Source: Tanypteryx hageni (Eukaryota; Arthropoda; Insecta; Odonata; Petaluridae). From it: DNA of 64,000 nucleotides. Position numbers and translations under genes: made by a program. Shown here in pieces: positions 1 to 10,370 of this stretch. The notes beneath the pieces are model-generated. The model did no database searches and was not told the DNA's origin. It saw only the letters and a list, made by a program, of their open reading frames with translations. The DNA lies in assembly GCA_028673005.1 (NCBI GenBank), contig CM054115.1, forward strand, positions 108,578,672 to 108,642,671, read 5' to 3'. How positions within the stretch are numbered: the stretch's first letter is position 1; the number at the start of each line of letters is the position of its first letter.

Positions 1-425
1 TTCATGTACTGTAAAATGTAAAAAAGTATATGCATACATACAGTGCCTTAATTAATTACAGCAACAATTCAGATACCCTTGACTACAAAAATTTTTCGTC
101 TAAAATTTAGCCAAAATTTCCTTTTAATAATGAATTTGCGGAAGGATTCGACGCGTATTCGAAAATCAATGGCCGCAAAATAAATCTCCATTCTTTCAGG
201 CGTCGTTTGGTTCAAGTGCCGCATTCATAGAGGGATTTTAAGTGATTTTAAAATGCGAATGAAAAATATGCTGCATCGCATTTGCTCCCATTTAATTTTA
301 TTTCAACCTATAGGGAGAGGGGAGGGTTTTGATTTTATATAATAGAAGGATTTGGTCTGGTGCTCCTCCTAAATTAGGGGATATCGTGGTGTGCTCCACG
401 GTCTAATAAAGGTTGAGAAACACTG
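1..425 (-). mobile_element. End of a non-autonomous hAT-like element
   Basis: Read on the minus strand from 425, the sequence begins CAGTGTTTCTCAACC, a classic hAT terminal inverted repeat. The 8 bases after the end (426-433, ctctagtg) would be one target-site copy. The matching left end is not in the window, so the element either continues to the left or is truncated. It abuts LINE sequence, suggesting insertion into the LINE. The rest of 1-360 is A+T-rich with no coding signal. Only the right boundary is well supported. Confidence 0.5.
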
Positions 426-433
426 CTCTAGTG

Positions 434-1562
434 TACATCATATCGTACCGTCCTAACTTCTCCATTTGTTCTATTTCATCACATTTTCCTTTTATCCAAT
501 TTTCTCTAGCTTTATCTGTTACCCTTCTCAACTCATTGTTTATACGTGTACAGTTGGCTCTACCTTCTTCACTGTTAACGTTTTTCCATTTTTGTCTCTC
601 ATCCATTTTCTCCAGCAATTCATTAGTGATCCATGGTTTTCTGATTTTCTTCACTTGTTTTTCAATCTCTTTATCCAAGGTATCCCTGATACTGGTTTTA
701 ATTTCTTCCCATTCTTTGGTTTGTTTTCCAAATTTCTTAGGCGATCTTCCAACTTCATGTTGACTAAATCCTGCCTTTCTTTCAGTTTTCTAGGTCCCAA
801 GTCTGTCCTTTTGTCGTTTATCTTATTATTTTGAGCTTTGTACTTACGTCAACTATTAGAAGGCCGTGATCTGAATGAATGACTGCTCCTGGTAATGCCT
901 TGTTGGTCTTTATGCTGTTCCTGAATCTTTGTTTTACTAGGATGTAAGCTATTTGGCATCTCATTCTATTTCCTGGACTTTTCCATGTGTAGAACCTTCG
1001 TTTGGTTTTTGAACCATATATTAGTCACTACAAGGTCATTATTGATGCAGAATTCTACCAGTTTTCCCCTCATCGGTTTCTCTTCCCAAGTTCGTATTGC
1101 CCGACAATATTATCTTCCTGCCCTTCTCCGACAATGCTGTTCCAATCTCCCATTATTATGCAGTTTACCTTTCCTCTTCCATCTTCTTCGTAAATGTCAT
1201 TAATTTGCTCATAAATCTCCTCGATTTCTTTATCTTCATGAGCTGACGTTGGCATATATACCTGGATTATCAGCATGCCCACTGGGACTGCTTTTAGCTT
1301 TATTGCCATCAATCTATCGTTAGTTGCTATTATCTTTGTCACGCTCTTCATCATATCTTTCCTAAGTACCAAAGCTACTCCCCTTTCCCCACTATTTCCT
1401 CCAGAATAAACTACCGTGAATTCTTCCGAGTCGAACTGTCCTTCTCCCTCCCATCTAGTTTCGCTCAGTCCTATAATGTCAACTCTATTTCTTCTCATTT
1501 CTTTTTTCAAGTTCTCTAGCTTTCCTGATTTTCTCATAGTTCTTACGTTCCAAGTCCCTATT
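434..1562 (-). pseudogene. RTE/BovB-like LINE: endonuclease domain and linker, frameshifted
   Basis: This is the 5' coding part of a non-LTR retrotransposon. The apurinic-type endonuclease that nicks target DNA begins near 1560 with GTWNVRTMRKSGKL. It shows the expected order: DIIGLSETRWEG, then GVALVLRKDM, IQVYMPTS, IIMGDWNSIVG, then (after a frameshift near 1065 and another near 1010) FYTWKSPGNRMRCQIAYIL and the catalytic SDHGLLIVDV near 850. A basic linker follows (403-678 frame, KPWITNELLEKMDERQKWKN), as in RTE-clade proteins annotated as craniofacial development protein 2-like. The reverse transcriptase that should follow is missing; a hAT-like end abuts at 425. The family call rests on motif order and spacing. 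It is not functional, because of at least two frameshifts and the missing RT. Confidence 0.85.
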
Positions 1563-1930
1563 CGTACTATGTATGTACGTATAAATCAGGGATGATAGGA
1601 AATTAACAGGACTGAATTTTTATCTTCAGAATCAGGCTAGATAGTTTCTCACTACAAGTTGTAACATGTTTCATGGATCATCGGCTCACTAGGCGTCTTA
1701 AATGTTCCTCTCAGGTTCTAGATACATATCCCTCATAGAGTGAGGCGTTGTTTAATCTACCCACCATGGGTTTACGAATATAGCTACTATATGCTGTTAC
1801 ATATTGTGTGAGCTTTACAAAACAGGTACAGAAAAGTTTTAGATTATCAAAGATGAATTCAATGTAGATGTTTTGTCTTACCGTAGAGTGTTTGAGTGGC
1901 ATAAATAGTTTTCTCAGAGACGTGAAGAAA
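1563..1930. other. A+T-rich stretch, nothing recognised
   Basis: No convincing coding, RNA or repeat signal. The short open frame at 1711-1902 (minus) has no recognisable motif. Confidence 0.4.
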
Positions 1931-1934
1931 TCGA

Positions 1935-2135
1935 TGATTAATCCTGCTGTGTTCGAGCGCTCATATCAAGATCTGAATCAAAAGTCAATCAAATCGATGA
2001 ACTGATAAAAAATAACCGTCGTGTCCGCTTACGAAAAATAATCGCTACCACGGGCAATATTTATGGAGTGGCCCATGGCATTGCCTATCATGATTTAGAC
2101 TACATCCAAGTGGATACCGAAAATCGTGATTGATG
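1935..2135 (+). pseudogene. mariner-type transposase DNA-binding fragment
   Basis: Translation from about 1996 gives DELIKNNRRVRLRKIIATTG, then IYGVAHGIAYHDLDYIQV. This follows the second helix-turn-helix of mariner-family transposases (xELIxxxRRxxxRxIAxxxGISYGTVxxI). No catalytic DDD region follows; downstream DNA is non-coding. It is a short relic, present in one frame for only about 60 codons. An alternative is an HTH_48 protein of mariner origin, but no gene structure surrounds it. Confidence 0.55.
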
Positions 2136-2449
2136 AGCATAAAGCATTAATATTTTGCATTAACTCTAAGGTAAGGTCTATCTTGAGCTATTTTAATTGT
2201 GACCATAACACCATCTGTTTACTGTCAAAATGTTTGTGAATGCCTTGGCCTTAGCATAGTGCAAGTGTTGCCCTGCTAGGGGTTCCTCATATGTATGTGT
2301 ATGGTAGACCTTGCAACCAATACATATCAACCAACTCTAGTTTTATCCAGAAATATATATATACCACAAAAGTGAACATCAAATCTTCCCTAAAAAAGTC
2401 TAACCTAAAATTTGTCTCCTGAAATGCATAAAAAAAAATTTGCATGAAA

Positions 2450-2995
2450 TGTCCTGATTTATGTCACCATAATAAGCTATTTGGACCCTAAAATGTATGC
2501 CACCAAGCACTACAATGCCCCTGGTTTAGATCACTCAACTTACAACCAACTGCCCAAACAACGTGCACCACCAAACACACACTTAACACCCCTAATTTTA
2601 TGCTCACCAACTTACACTGCATTGCCCCTAATGCGTATACCACCCAACAGGCACAGGGAAAACCCCTGATTTTATGCCACCCGACTTACGCTCCACTGTC
2701 CCTGCAACTTATACCACCAAACGCGCGATAATTGCCCCTAGTTGTATACGACCCAATTCACTCGGTTGCCCCTAAACTTATGTCAACAAATTTACACCAA
2801 AAGCCCCTTGGTTTTTAGTAACCAAACTTACAATCAAATGTACAATAAATTCCCTATGATTTTTGTGCCACCAAAATTTAATACTTCGCCCCTGGATCAT
2901 GCCGCTATACACAGATCTACGTCCCCTACAGCTTATGTCACCCAACATACGGGCATGCCCCTGCAACCTACGTGTCCCAAATATCATCTCTAAGT
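2450..2995. repeat. Degenerate ~35-bp tandem array, about 15 units
   Basis: The block is a run of diverged units of 34-37 bp with rough consensus TGCCCCTrATTTATG followed by CCACCmAACTTACAC. Units start near 2483, 2518, 2590, 2623 and so on to 2955. Open frames across it (2481-2669, 2742-2993 plus; 2778-2987 minus) are products of the repeat. Its style resembles the terminal arms of the MULE at 7100 and 18976, but the unit differs and no inverted partner was seen. Confidence 0.75.
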
Positions 2996-3039
2996 AAGAC
3001 TACTTCAAGACCCAATGTTTTTGACCAAATCCAATAAAC

Positions 3040-3538
3040 TAGTGGTTCTCAGGCGGGTTCGTCAGGCGACCCCTCCGTCCGGAAGTTTGGTCGCCGCGAC
3101 CACCCGAGAATATTCGCGAAGCAAAAAACACTCCAGTTTTCTCCATACAGATGACGATAATAAGGAAAAAATAATTACAGCGTTTTTTATTTAGTGCTCT
3201 TTATAAATACAAGCTTAGCAATATAAATTATTTCATTTACAACTACGTATGTGTATTAAAAACATTCAGATAATATGAGATGTATAGTTGAATTATTTAA
3301 CTACTAATCACTACTGAGATATAATTTCTTGTTTGTTTTTATAACAAAAATAATTCATTTCCTAAAAAGGTTTTTGTATTTTGATAACCTATAAAGTATT
3401 CTTTATTTTTTTAACAAATCATGTCTATAAATTAAAACCTGCAGGTCTCTTAAAACCAGAATAAAAGCACTTGCCATAGCGAAGAGTACTTGCGACCCCC
3501 CTAAAATCCTCTCGCGACCCCCTTGGGGAGAACCACTG
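3040..3538. mobile_element. Non-autonomous hAT (MITE), ~499 bp
   Basis: Left end tagTGGTTCTCAGGCGGG and right end GGGGAGAACCACTG are inverted repeats, with further subterminal inverted GCGACCCC motifs on both sides. The flanking octamers caataaac (3032-3039) and caataatc (3539-3546) match at 7 of 8 positions, the 8-bp duplication expected of hAT transposition. The interior is A+T-rich and non-coding. It probably depended on an autonomous hAT in trans. Confidence 0.8.
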
Positions 3539-3799
3539 CAATAATCTATCAAACATTGGTTTATAACGTTTTTGATTAAAGAAAAATAATATGGAATAAC
3601 GGTGTTACGGCGGAAAGAAATCATTTGAATGGCAATAAATGAATTTTACAATAGCATTGATAGAGTTAACAATGAATTGCCTTCAGATTCTTATTTAAAG
3701 GGATCATTTACCCAATAGTAAATCCGTAAGCCACTCTAATAAATAAATAAAATATGACTGATGAAGGAAATCGATTCGCCACAGGTTGATATAGCATAG

Positions 3800-4159
3800 A
3801 TAGGAAGATACTAATGTTTAGGCACTTCCAGGTGAGCTAGAGACTTGAAATTTGGCACGATTGTAGGTTTTTGGTCACAATCAAATAGAAAAATCAAAAA
3901 TTCCAAAATTTTTAACTTTTAGATGTTGTTTTAACCCCATTTGTACATTAAACTTAAATACGGTTTATCTTGGAAACATTAAGTCGTAGGTACGTGCTGT
4001 AGTTAACGTTGTCCTCTATCTGAATAAAGCTTTAACTCCATGCCTTACAGATAAGGGCTAAGGAAGGCAATTAGCGATTAATACGTATTTTTTACGATTA
4101 ATACATTTTAATCCTATTTATTTCGGAAACTATAAGTCGTAGATATGTGCTGTCGCGGA
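3800..4159. repeat. Duplicated dispersed repeat, landing site of the large hAT
   Basis: Two adjacent diverged copies are visible. The copy around 3960-4060 reads taagtcgtaggtacgtgctg, then ctctatctgaataaa, then ccttacag. The copy starting near 4110 reads taagtcgtagatatgtgctg and is cut at 4159; it resumes at 19824 with ctctacctgaataaa and ccttacag. An acttgaaatttggca segment at 3840 has a relative near 30770. The class of the repeat is unknown. Confidence 0.7.
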
Positions 4160-5423
4160 CAGTACCGGCCCGAGCTACGGGCAAGCGGGCGGCCGCCCGG
4201 GGCGCCAAATCCTGTGGGGCACCATCCTGACTGTTCCATTCTTACATTAAAATATGAAAAACTGCCGAAATCTTTCCCACCTCCGTCTCGGACTGCGAAA
4301 ACCAAGAATAAAAGAGCTACCAAAAATTCCCACACAACTCTTTTGTAGGAAGTAATCCCAGGAATGGCTTTGTGAGTTCGTTCTTTTGATACCGAGAAAT
4401 AATGGTGTGAAAAGGGCCTCGTGCAGTTGAGTTGGCTATCGAAGAATAGAGATTAAAAACAAAAGCTCAAATAAGGCTTTCACCAACTCTACCACGCCTC
4501 TCAGTTGGGGCCATCAATGTGCACCCTTTCTCAACGTGGTTACCAACTTTTTAGGACGCCCCCACTCCGTGACAGCTTTGGGAAAATCCGAGTCCCCATC
4601 CACTAATTTCTTATTTCTAAGGCTGTGGTCATTATTCTCTTTGCTTTCGTCGAAGAAACAATGTATCTAACTTGGTATAAGTGTCTTCGGTGCCAGAAAA
4701 GTGATTCTATTACATCCTGAAGAGGAAATCATCTTTCTCAAATCAACGCGCACGAGAGTAAGTGCAGTCTCACTATAAAATCAATTAATTCTATTTTAGT
4801 AGGGTTGATGTTAGATAAGTAAATTTCTCGAATCTCAAATGGCATGTAGAATAGTTTTTTGTAAAGACGCAAAAATGCAATTAACGCAATTCATGTGGAT
4901 TAATCATTTTTACTTTATTTTTCTTTTTGGTGTGAATTCGTATATACCTAATTTCTTTTGCCACGATCTTTATTTATCACCGATACATATAGCGCTTTTA
5001 AAGTAAATTTTGTTTCGTAAAAGAACCCTATTTAACCGGAGAGAGAATAGATCAGACGCCGTCTCCTTAGCAATTCATCTAATACCAAATATGCTCCATC
5101 TGCTCATTTGTTTATAAATATTCGAGCGTAACTTCACTTTTTTCACATTCCTGATGTGTCCCTGCACTTCTTCATTTGCTTGCACATCTCATTACGAATC
5201 TCTCTTAAGTAACTCGAGTTTTTGCGTATTTCCTCTGTATTTATGTTTTTCAAATTAAATTTAATATCAACCTTTATCGACATCCAATGATTAAAATCGA
5301 ATACTAACAAGCCAAATTTTAATATGCAGTCTTTGCGAAAAATCCAATGGTGAGATTTTCAAGCTAGAAATCGATGGAATTAAATGATCATAAGATCCTA
5401 AGCAGACAGGCGTTAGCTGTCAA

Positions 5424-5702
5424 GTTGGGAATAATTTTGAAACGAGAAAAAAAACCATTTGAGAGGGAGGGGTTTTCTTCGACGTATTTCTTGGAGGACG
5501 TCCGTTGGGGCTGGTTGATACTGGCTATACTGGTTATACTTGGCTAGCCCGAACCCAACTAAGAAAAACACCCGCATTTAGAAACGGGAAAATTTTTCTG
5601 CTACGGTAGTTCAGTGGTAGAATATCCGCCCGGCAAGTGGAAGACCGGGGTTCGATTCCCGATCATAGCAGAATTTTTTCTCGTTTCAAAATTATTCCCA
5701 AC
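5424..5702 (+). repeat. Short insertion with inverted ends and a tRNA-like core
   Basis: The left arm gttgggaataattttgaaac (from 5424) is the reverse complement of the right arm gtttcaaaattattcccaac (to 5702). Between them sits a tRNA-like sequence at about 5602-5671. Transposase coding resumes exactly after 5702, so this is an insertion into the hAT. No clear target duplication was found. Either a foldback/MITE or a SINE beside an inverted copy of its tail would fit. Confidence 0.55.
5600..5671 (+). tRNA. tRNA-like sequence (SINE head or tRNA pseudogene)
   Basis: A cloverleaf can be drawn: acceptor GCTACGG with TCATAGC (one mismatch), D stem GTTC/GAAT, anticodon stem TCCGC/GTGGA with loop CCGGCAA, and T loop TTCGATT. 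The A box (TAGTTCAGTGGTAGAA) and B box (GGTTCGATTCC) are intact and resemble tRNA-Gly. The loop reads GGC with an abnormal C33, and the T stem has two mismatches, so a working tRNA is unlikely. A second, worse copy with the same downstream tail lies at 42450-42560. Confidence 0.5.
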
Positions 5703-6665
5703 ATTGATGAAAACAAAATAAAAGAACTTTTTCTATCTTTCCATCCACTCTCAGACGCAACAGGTGACGGAATTTACGAATCAATTATGCAAATGCTAAA
5801 TGATTTTAAACTTGATTTAGGCAATTGCAGAGGCAAGGGTTACGACAATGGTGCCAACATGAAAAGCAAAAACAAAGATATTCAGGCTAGAATTTTAAGT
5901 TGCTACCCATGAGCATTTTTTATGCCTTGTGGATGCATGCCACTCTTTAAATTTAGGAATTGGGGACAGTGTGGCAAGCTCAGTTTTATCCTAGCGTAAT
6001 ACATTTACGTGTTGTTTTCAGCTTCGGTTTGTAGATGGGAGGTGCTGAAGAAATACGTTAAACGCTTGACTCCTAAACCTTTGTGTGAAATCAGGTGGGA
6101 ATGCATAAATGACAGCGTTAAAGCTATTGAAAATGATATTTTAGAAATGAGGAATGCCTTAATTGAATTGGTCGAAAGTACACGTACTTAATCTGAAGCT
6201 GAATCTCTTATAGAAAAAATCGATGATTTTAGTTCTGTATTACACTTTGCATGTGGAATGACATTTGATTTAAAATCAATTTGGTAAGCAAATCAATGCA
6301 GGGCACCGGCATGGACAGAAGCACTACAGTTATGCTGAAGGAGAACTGTACTGAATCTTTAAAGAAATACAGAAACGCTGGTTATGACGAAGTTTTAAAA
6401 TCGGCGAAACAATTAGCAGAAATATTAAATGTAAAATGTGAGTTTAGAATTACCGGATTCAGACAAGAAAATGATTTTGGTGGCCAAATCGTACAGCAAA
6501 GAGAAGAAAAGTAATTTCAAAACAATGTTTTCAATGTAATATTAGACAACTCAATCATGTCACTGACAAAGATTTCAACAAATGGAAACCTTACATGATA
6601 CTTGGAGATTTCTGTATAATATTTTGAAACAATCTGATGTGGCCACCAGATGCCTTTCTCCATAC
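5703..6665 (+). pseudogene. ZMYM1-like hAT transposase, central part (broken)
   Basis: This is the first part of the large hAT's transposase. IDENKIKELFLSFHP opens it, then NCRGKGYDNGANM (the conserved CRGQxYDGAxxM segment of this family). Past a shift near 5912 come a stretch readable as AFFMPCG with HSLNLGIGDS, FSASVCRWEVLKKYVK, and then KPLCEIRWECINDSVKAI. Later frames give KKYRNAGYDEVLKSA, and near 6560-6660 a degraded RFQQMETLHDTWRFLYNIL. Frames change at about 5912, 6190 and 6515, with a stop after ESTRT. The C-terminal part is at 19073-19512, across the nested insertions. The family is known in animals as zinc finger MYM-type 1-like; here it is dead. Confidence 0.85.
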
Positions 6666-6774
6666 CTGTAATGTATCTAAAAATTCCAAATAGGTAAAAT
6701 GATAATAAATATTTTAAGGAACTGCGAAAAAATTTTAAAGACTACAAAGAACAGAAATACACTCAAACCGTAGC

Positions 6775-7099
6775 CTTCTGATATTGGATATAGCCAGTAA
6801 GCTCCAACAAGTATGAAAATGAAAAGGAGCGTTCGTAACAATAAGACGTACCTAAGCGTAAAGTGTTTAAAATAGTCGACAATAGGTGGTGTGATAAGTG
6901 ACAAGAGTAAACACCTACTTCCGATTAACCGATTTTTACCAAAAACTAATCAGTTCTTGTCCCTTTAACAAATAGGTCAAATATAAAATTTCGCGTTGAG
7001 TTGATTAACAGCTTCTGAGTTAGAGCACCCACAAAATTCCGGTCACAGACACACACCCACAGACATAATCTAGAAAATAGTCCAAACGTGTTCAGGGGA
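6775..7099. repeat. Repeat R, left half (interrupted by MULE)
   Basis: From about 6776 the sequence matches the copy at 36047-36600: gatattggatatagcc, aaaggagcgtt, agagtaaac..ccacttccgatt, aaaaactaatcagttcttgt, agcacccacaaa, and cgtgttcagggga. It continues at 18977. It is inserted in the hAT transposase, since hAT coding is found on both sides. Its class is unknown. The open frames here (6677-6904, 6946-7155 minus) are not recognised. Confidence 0.75.
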
Positions 7100-7345
7100 G
7101 TATCCGGACGTTTCACCCATAGACACTTCTCCAACGGGTCATTTCGCCCATACACACTTCACCCACGGGACCTTTCACCCACAGACTCTTCACCCACGAG
7201 AAGTTTCATCCAAAGACCTTTAACCGATGCCTTTTCACCCATAGGTTTTTCGTCCAAAATCCAGTTCACCCACGTAACGTGTCACCCAGAGATCTTTCAC
7301 CCATAATTGTTTCACCAATGATTCAGTTCACCCAAAGACTTATGA
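7100..7345 (+). repeat. MULE left TIR made of ~15-bp TTTCACCCAYAG units
   Basis: About 15 diverged units of 14-17 bp follow one another (TTTCACCCATAG, TTCGCCCATACACAC, TTCACCCACGGG, TTTCATCCAAAG and so on). The order of unit variants matches the reverse complement of 18738-18976, including markers such as TTTCATCCAAAGACC, TTTTCACCCATAGG and CCAGTTCACCCAC. The arms are therefore copies of one another. An open frame across them (7088-7306) is a repeat artefact. Confidence 0.9.
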
Positions 7346-7469
7346 ATGTAACTAATGTACATATGCTTATTACTTTTATAATATACTTAAGCAATACATT
7401 TATCATAAGTTGATTACTTGTTTTATATGCTACCATTGGCTTTGGCTTTTTAGTGCTTTTCGTTTTTGC

Positions 7470-8270
7470 TGAAAAGCACTATTATCTTCGTGATGTCCGT
7501 CGTCCATACGTCCGCACGCATATATCAGGGAATAATTGGCTGAACCGATTTCAACCAAATTTGGAACATAGAATATTCACATAAATTAATGACCAAAATG
7601 ACATATTTCGATCGGATCGACTCAGCAGGTGTGGCACAATTTCAAAATTAAATTATTCGGTAATTATGAATTTGGAAGGAATTGGTTGAACCAATTTCAA
7701 CAAAATTTAGTATGAAGAAGGCGTACAACATACAACAACAAAATAAAGATTTTTGTATGGATATAGAAAGCAGGGCTTCCACAACACAAGGAATAAAAAA
7801 ATGTCTTTTTACACGTTTTTGTGTTGAACTGTCTCTATCAATTTTAACCAAATATAATAGTTATAATGGACACATATATTCAAAACCATAATAGCATATT
7901 TAAACCGAATCAGCCGAATAGGGGTGTCAGAATTACAAATTATACTCTTTCTGTATTTAAGCATTTGGAAGGAGTTGGCTCTACGGATTTCAATTAATAG
8001 CACATTTCACCTGAGTCAACTAAACAGGGCTACCACAATATCAATTTTAGAATTTTTCTGTAACTATGAATTTCGAAGATATTGGCAGAACCGATTTTTA
8101 AAAATTTCGTTTTTAGGGCGAGTAAAGGATGGCAAAATGAAATGAACATGTTTAGAGCGGATTTAAAAAGCAGGGCTACCGCCATATAAGGAAAAATAAT
8201 TTTCTGATTTCAAAGCAAATACATTAGTATACGATTTTACTACGGCTAATTTGACGAAAAGCATTTATGC
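7470..8270 (+). repeat. ~146-bp degenerate tandem array, five units
   Basis: Phrases recur about every 146 bp. A gCTGAACCGATTTCAACCAAA-like phrase lies near 7542, 7690, 7830, 7980 and 8090. A CAGGGCTACCACAAT-like phrase lies near 7626, 7770, 7920, 8025 and 8171. One interval is short (about 106 bp), indicating a deletion. A GTCCGTCGTCCATACGTCCG segment precedes the array near 7495. No coding function is suggested. Confidence 0.6.
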
Positions 8271-8372
8271 ACCACGGGAAATCCGTGTACACCCCTACTT
8301 GTTTACTCTATCAATAGCAGAAATTCTAATTAGTGCCATCAAAATAAATTCAATTCATAAAATAAAGAGATA

Positions 8373-8674
8373 CATTGGTACTGTTATCGTCACAAATATA
8401 TCATTCAACTAAATAGCACAATCTGAAATGTGATGTGATATCCTTTTACGATTTTAACGAATTAATTTTCTCCGCTCGAGGTGGCAGTGGCGGAGTGGTT
8501 AGAGCATTGACATGCAGCGGTGCCATTGATACTGTTATCGTCACAAATATACCATTCAACTAAATAGCACAATCTTAAATGTGATGTAATATCCTTTTAC
8601 GATTTTAACGAATTAATTTTCTCCGCTCGGGGTGGCAGTGGCGGAGTGGTTAGAGCATTGACATGCAGCGGTCC
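8373..8674 (+). repeat. 151-bp tandem duplication including a SINE head
   Basis: 8373-8523 and 8524-8674 are nearly identical (cattggtactgttatcgtca against cattgatactgttatcgtca), each ending with ggcggagtggttagagcatt and gacatgcagcgg. The first copy stops inside the SINE's tRNA-like head; the second runs into the full SINE. Duplication must have followed SINE insertion and looks recent. Confidence 0.9.
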
Positions 8675-8941
8675 CAGGTTCAAATCCGGCAGAGGTAAGA
8701 GTTTTCAACCTGAGATCGTCCCATCCCTTACTTGTGTGATTTGAGGAGAACGCGTAAGTCAGCGCTCCGTCCGTCGGAAGGGACGTTAAACAGTTGGCCT
8801 CCTTGGTGCTCTTCGCAGAGAGTAGGCTAATGCCGGCACTGTGTTTCCCTCCTCCCTTATGTATGCGTTCGGTGTGGAAGGAATTATGGCTATAATAATC
8901 CAAGACGTTGATTAGCTAGAAATACACACAAACAAACAAGC
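8629..8941 (+). mobile_element. tRNA-derived SINE with 14-bp target duplication
   Basis: The head has A box (GGAGTGGTTAGAGCATTG) and B box (GGTTCAAATCC) and is tRNA-Gly(UCC)/Ser-like. The body has the conserved core GGAAGGGACGTTAAACAGTT, then GGTGCTCTTCG, then AATGCCGGCACTGTGTTTCC, shared with copies at 38650-39284, 38840-39167, 47365-47636 and 58727. The tail is ACACAAACAAACAAGC. Flanks aattttctccgctc (8615-8628) and aattttctctgctc (8942-8955) match 13 of 14, typical of LINE-assisted insertion. Confidence 0.88.
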
Positions 8942-8955
8942 AATTTTCTCTGCTC

Positions 8956-10370
8956 CATCTTTTAACTGATTTTAACGTCTCAACTAATTTTTATGTCCCA
9001 TGCTTTTCTCATGTGCTTACCATTAGGACAGAATTTGTACCGCTCACCCATTGACCTGCTTATCTCTTAATGGCAGTAGACCCAGGTAGCCTGGAGGTTA
9101 GTGTTCCTGACTCCTATGAAGTAAATAGGAGTATTTTTGTCCACATACTTTTACCTATTAATGTATTTATTTTCCCTCCGGGTCCTAACGAATTGGTAAC
9201 CCTAACCTTAAATATCGCTGGCACAAAATCTCAGAGCAACTGACAAATGTGTATTCATTCTTATGTAAGGCTAATGATTTCAAATATTGTTGCTATAATT
9301 AAACAAAAAATATTTTTACAAATCTATTCATTTTACAGATGTGGTACGTAATTCCGAAAGTAGTAAATCAATTTTTTTCATTGGTATTAAATTTTAATTT
9401 TCACAATTTATAATACTACCTAACCAAGAGTTGTTTATATATACGCTAAATTCCTTAACCATGTAGAGACTTCCTGACAAGTAATGAGGACTTTCCTTCT
9501 TCTCTATTTCATAAAAATATTTTTGACATAGGGTAGACGATAATTATACATATAGTTTCAGTTATCTTTCTGCACCACTTTCTAATGTAACGATAATTAT
9601 ACATATAGTTTCAGTTATCTTTCTGCACCACTTTCTTTCTTCTTTCGCTTCATTAATCAACGCGTAAAAGTCGACTTTTCGCCGTGACATCTAAAAAAAT
9701 GTTGATTTCAAAAGTGAAAATGAAATTAAGAAAAGTCTCCAATAAATTCCCGAGTTCGGCTCCAGAAAACGATCTCCATTTCTCATAAGAAAGCACATAA
9801 AAATCGGATTTTTGGACGAGCGTAAAATTAACGTGTTTTATAAGTAGTTTAATTGAAATGAGAGAGAGAGGTTAAATTACGTAATTCTAATAACAAATAT
9901 TACCAAGTAATTGATTTATTATCGAAATGAAAATTATAAATTCTTCTCTCTTTCAACTTAAAAGATAGGCGTGGATGCAAATAGATTCAGAATTTTGCAA
10001 AATCATATCCATTGCATTTAATTATCTACAAAAAATTTAAAAATGCAATGCACCACAACCTACCTAAAGATTGTCTATCGCAGTTTGAAATTCAAGTAGT
10101 TGATAAGTTAATGTGTAAGGTTATAAATTAACAGTTCGCTCATAAGATATAAAAACACTTATAGCGGAATTCTTAAACATATCAGGATAAAGAATGAAAT
10201 ACAATGGCTCGATTAAGCTCTTTAGACGTTTTTTTCATTGAAATGGAACTTACGGTTATGGTTAGCAGTTACGTTAAACGGATGTTAGGGTTATCCAAAT
10301 AGATTTTATGCTGTATTTTTTATGTTACCCTTTTAGTTATCGAATCGCGCATTCACTTACTTAACGTTAC
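8956..10370. other. A+T-rich DNA within the MULE, one 53-bp tandem duplication
   Basis: The only structure seen is a near-perfect 53-bp tandem repeat, 9538-9590 and 9591-9643 (cgataattatacatatagtt...ctgcaccactttct). A tRNA A-box-like phrase (agcctggaggttagtg) at about 9088 lacks a B box. Nothing else is recognised. Confidence 0.5.

Noticed and set aside
2481..2993. Apparent repetitive-peptide frames
   Set aside because: Products of the ~35-bp degenerate array; frames do not persist.
4114..4348. Frames on both strands with Gly/Pro-rich start
   Set aside because: They arise from the G+C-rich hAT terminus.
5600..5671. Functional tRNA gene
   Set aside because: C33, T-stem mismatches and a second dispersed copy with a shared tail indicate a tRNA-derived repeat.
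7088..7306. 72-codon frame with repeated FxPTD/HPR peptides
   Set aside because: It is the MULE terminal repeat read in one frame.
8613..8903. 96-codon minus frame
   Set aside because: Antisense of the SINE at 8629.
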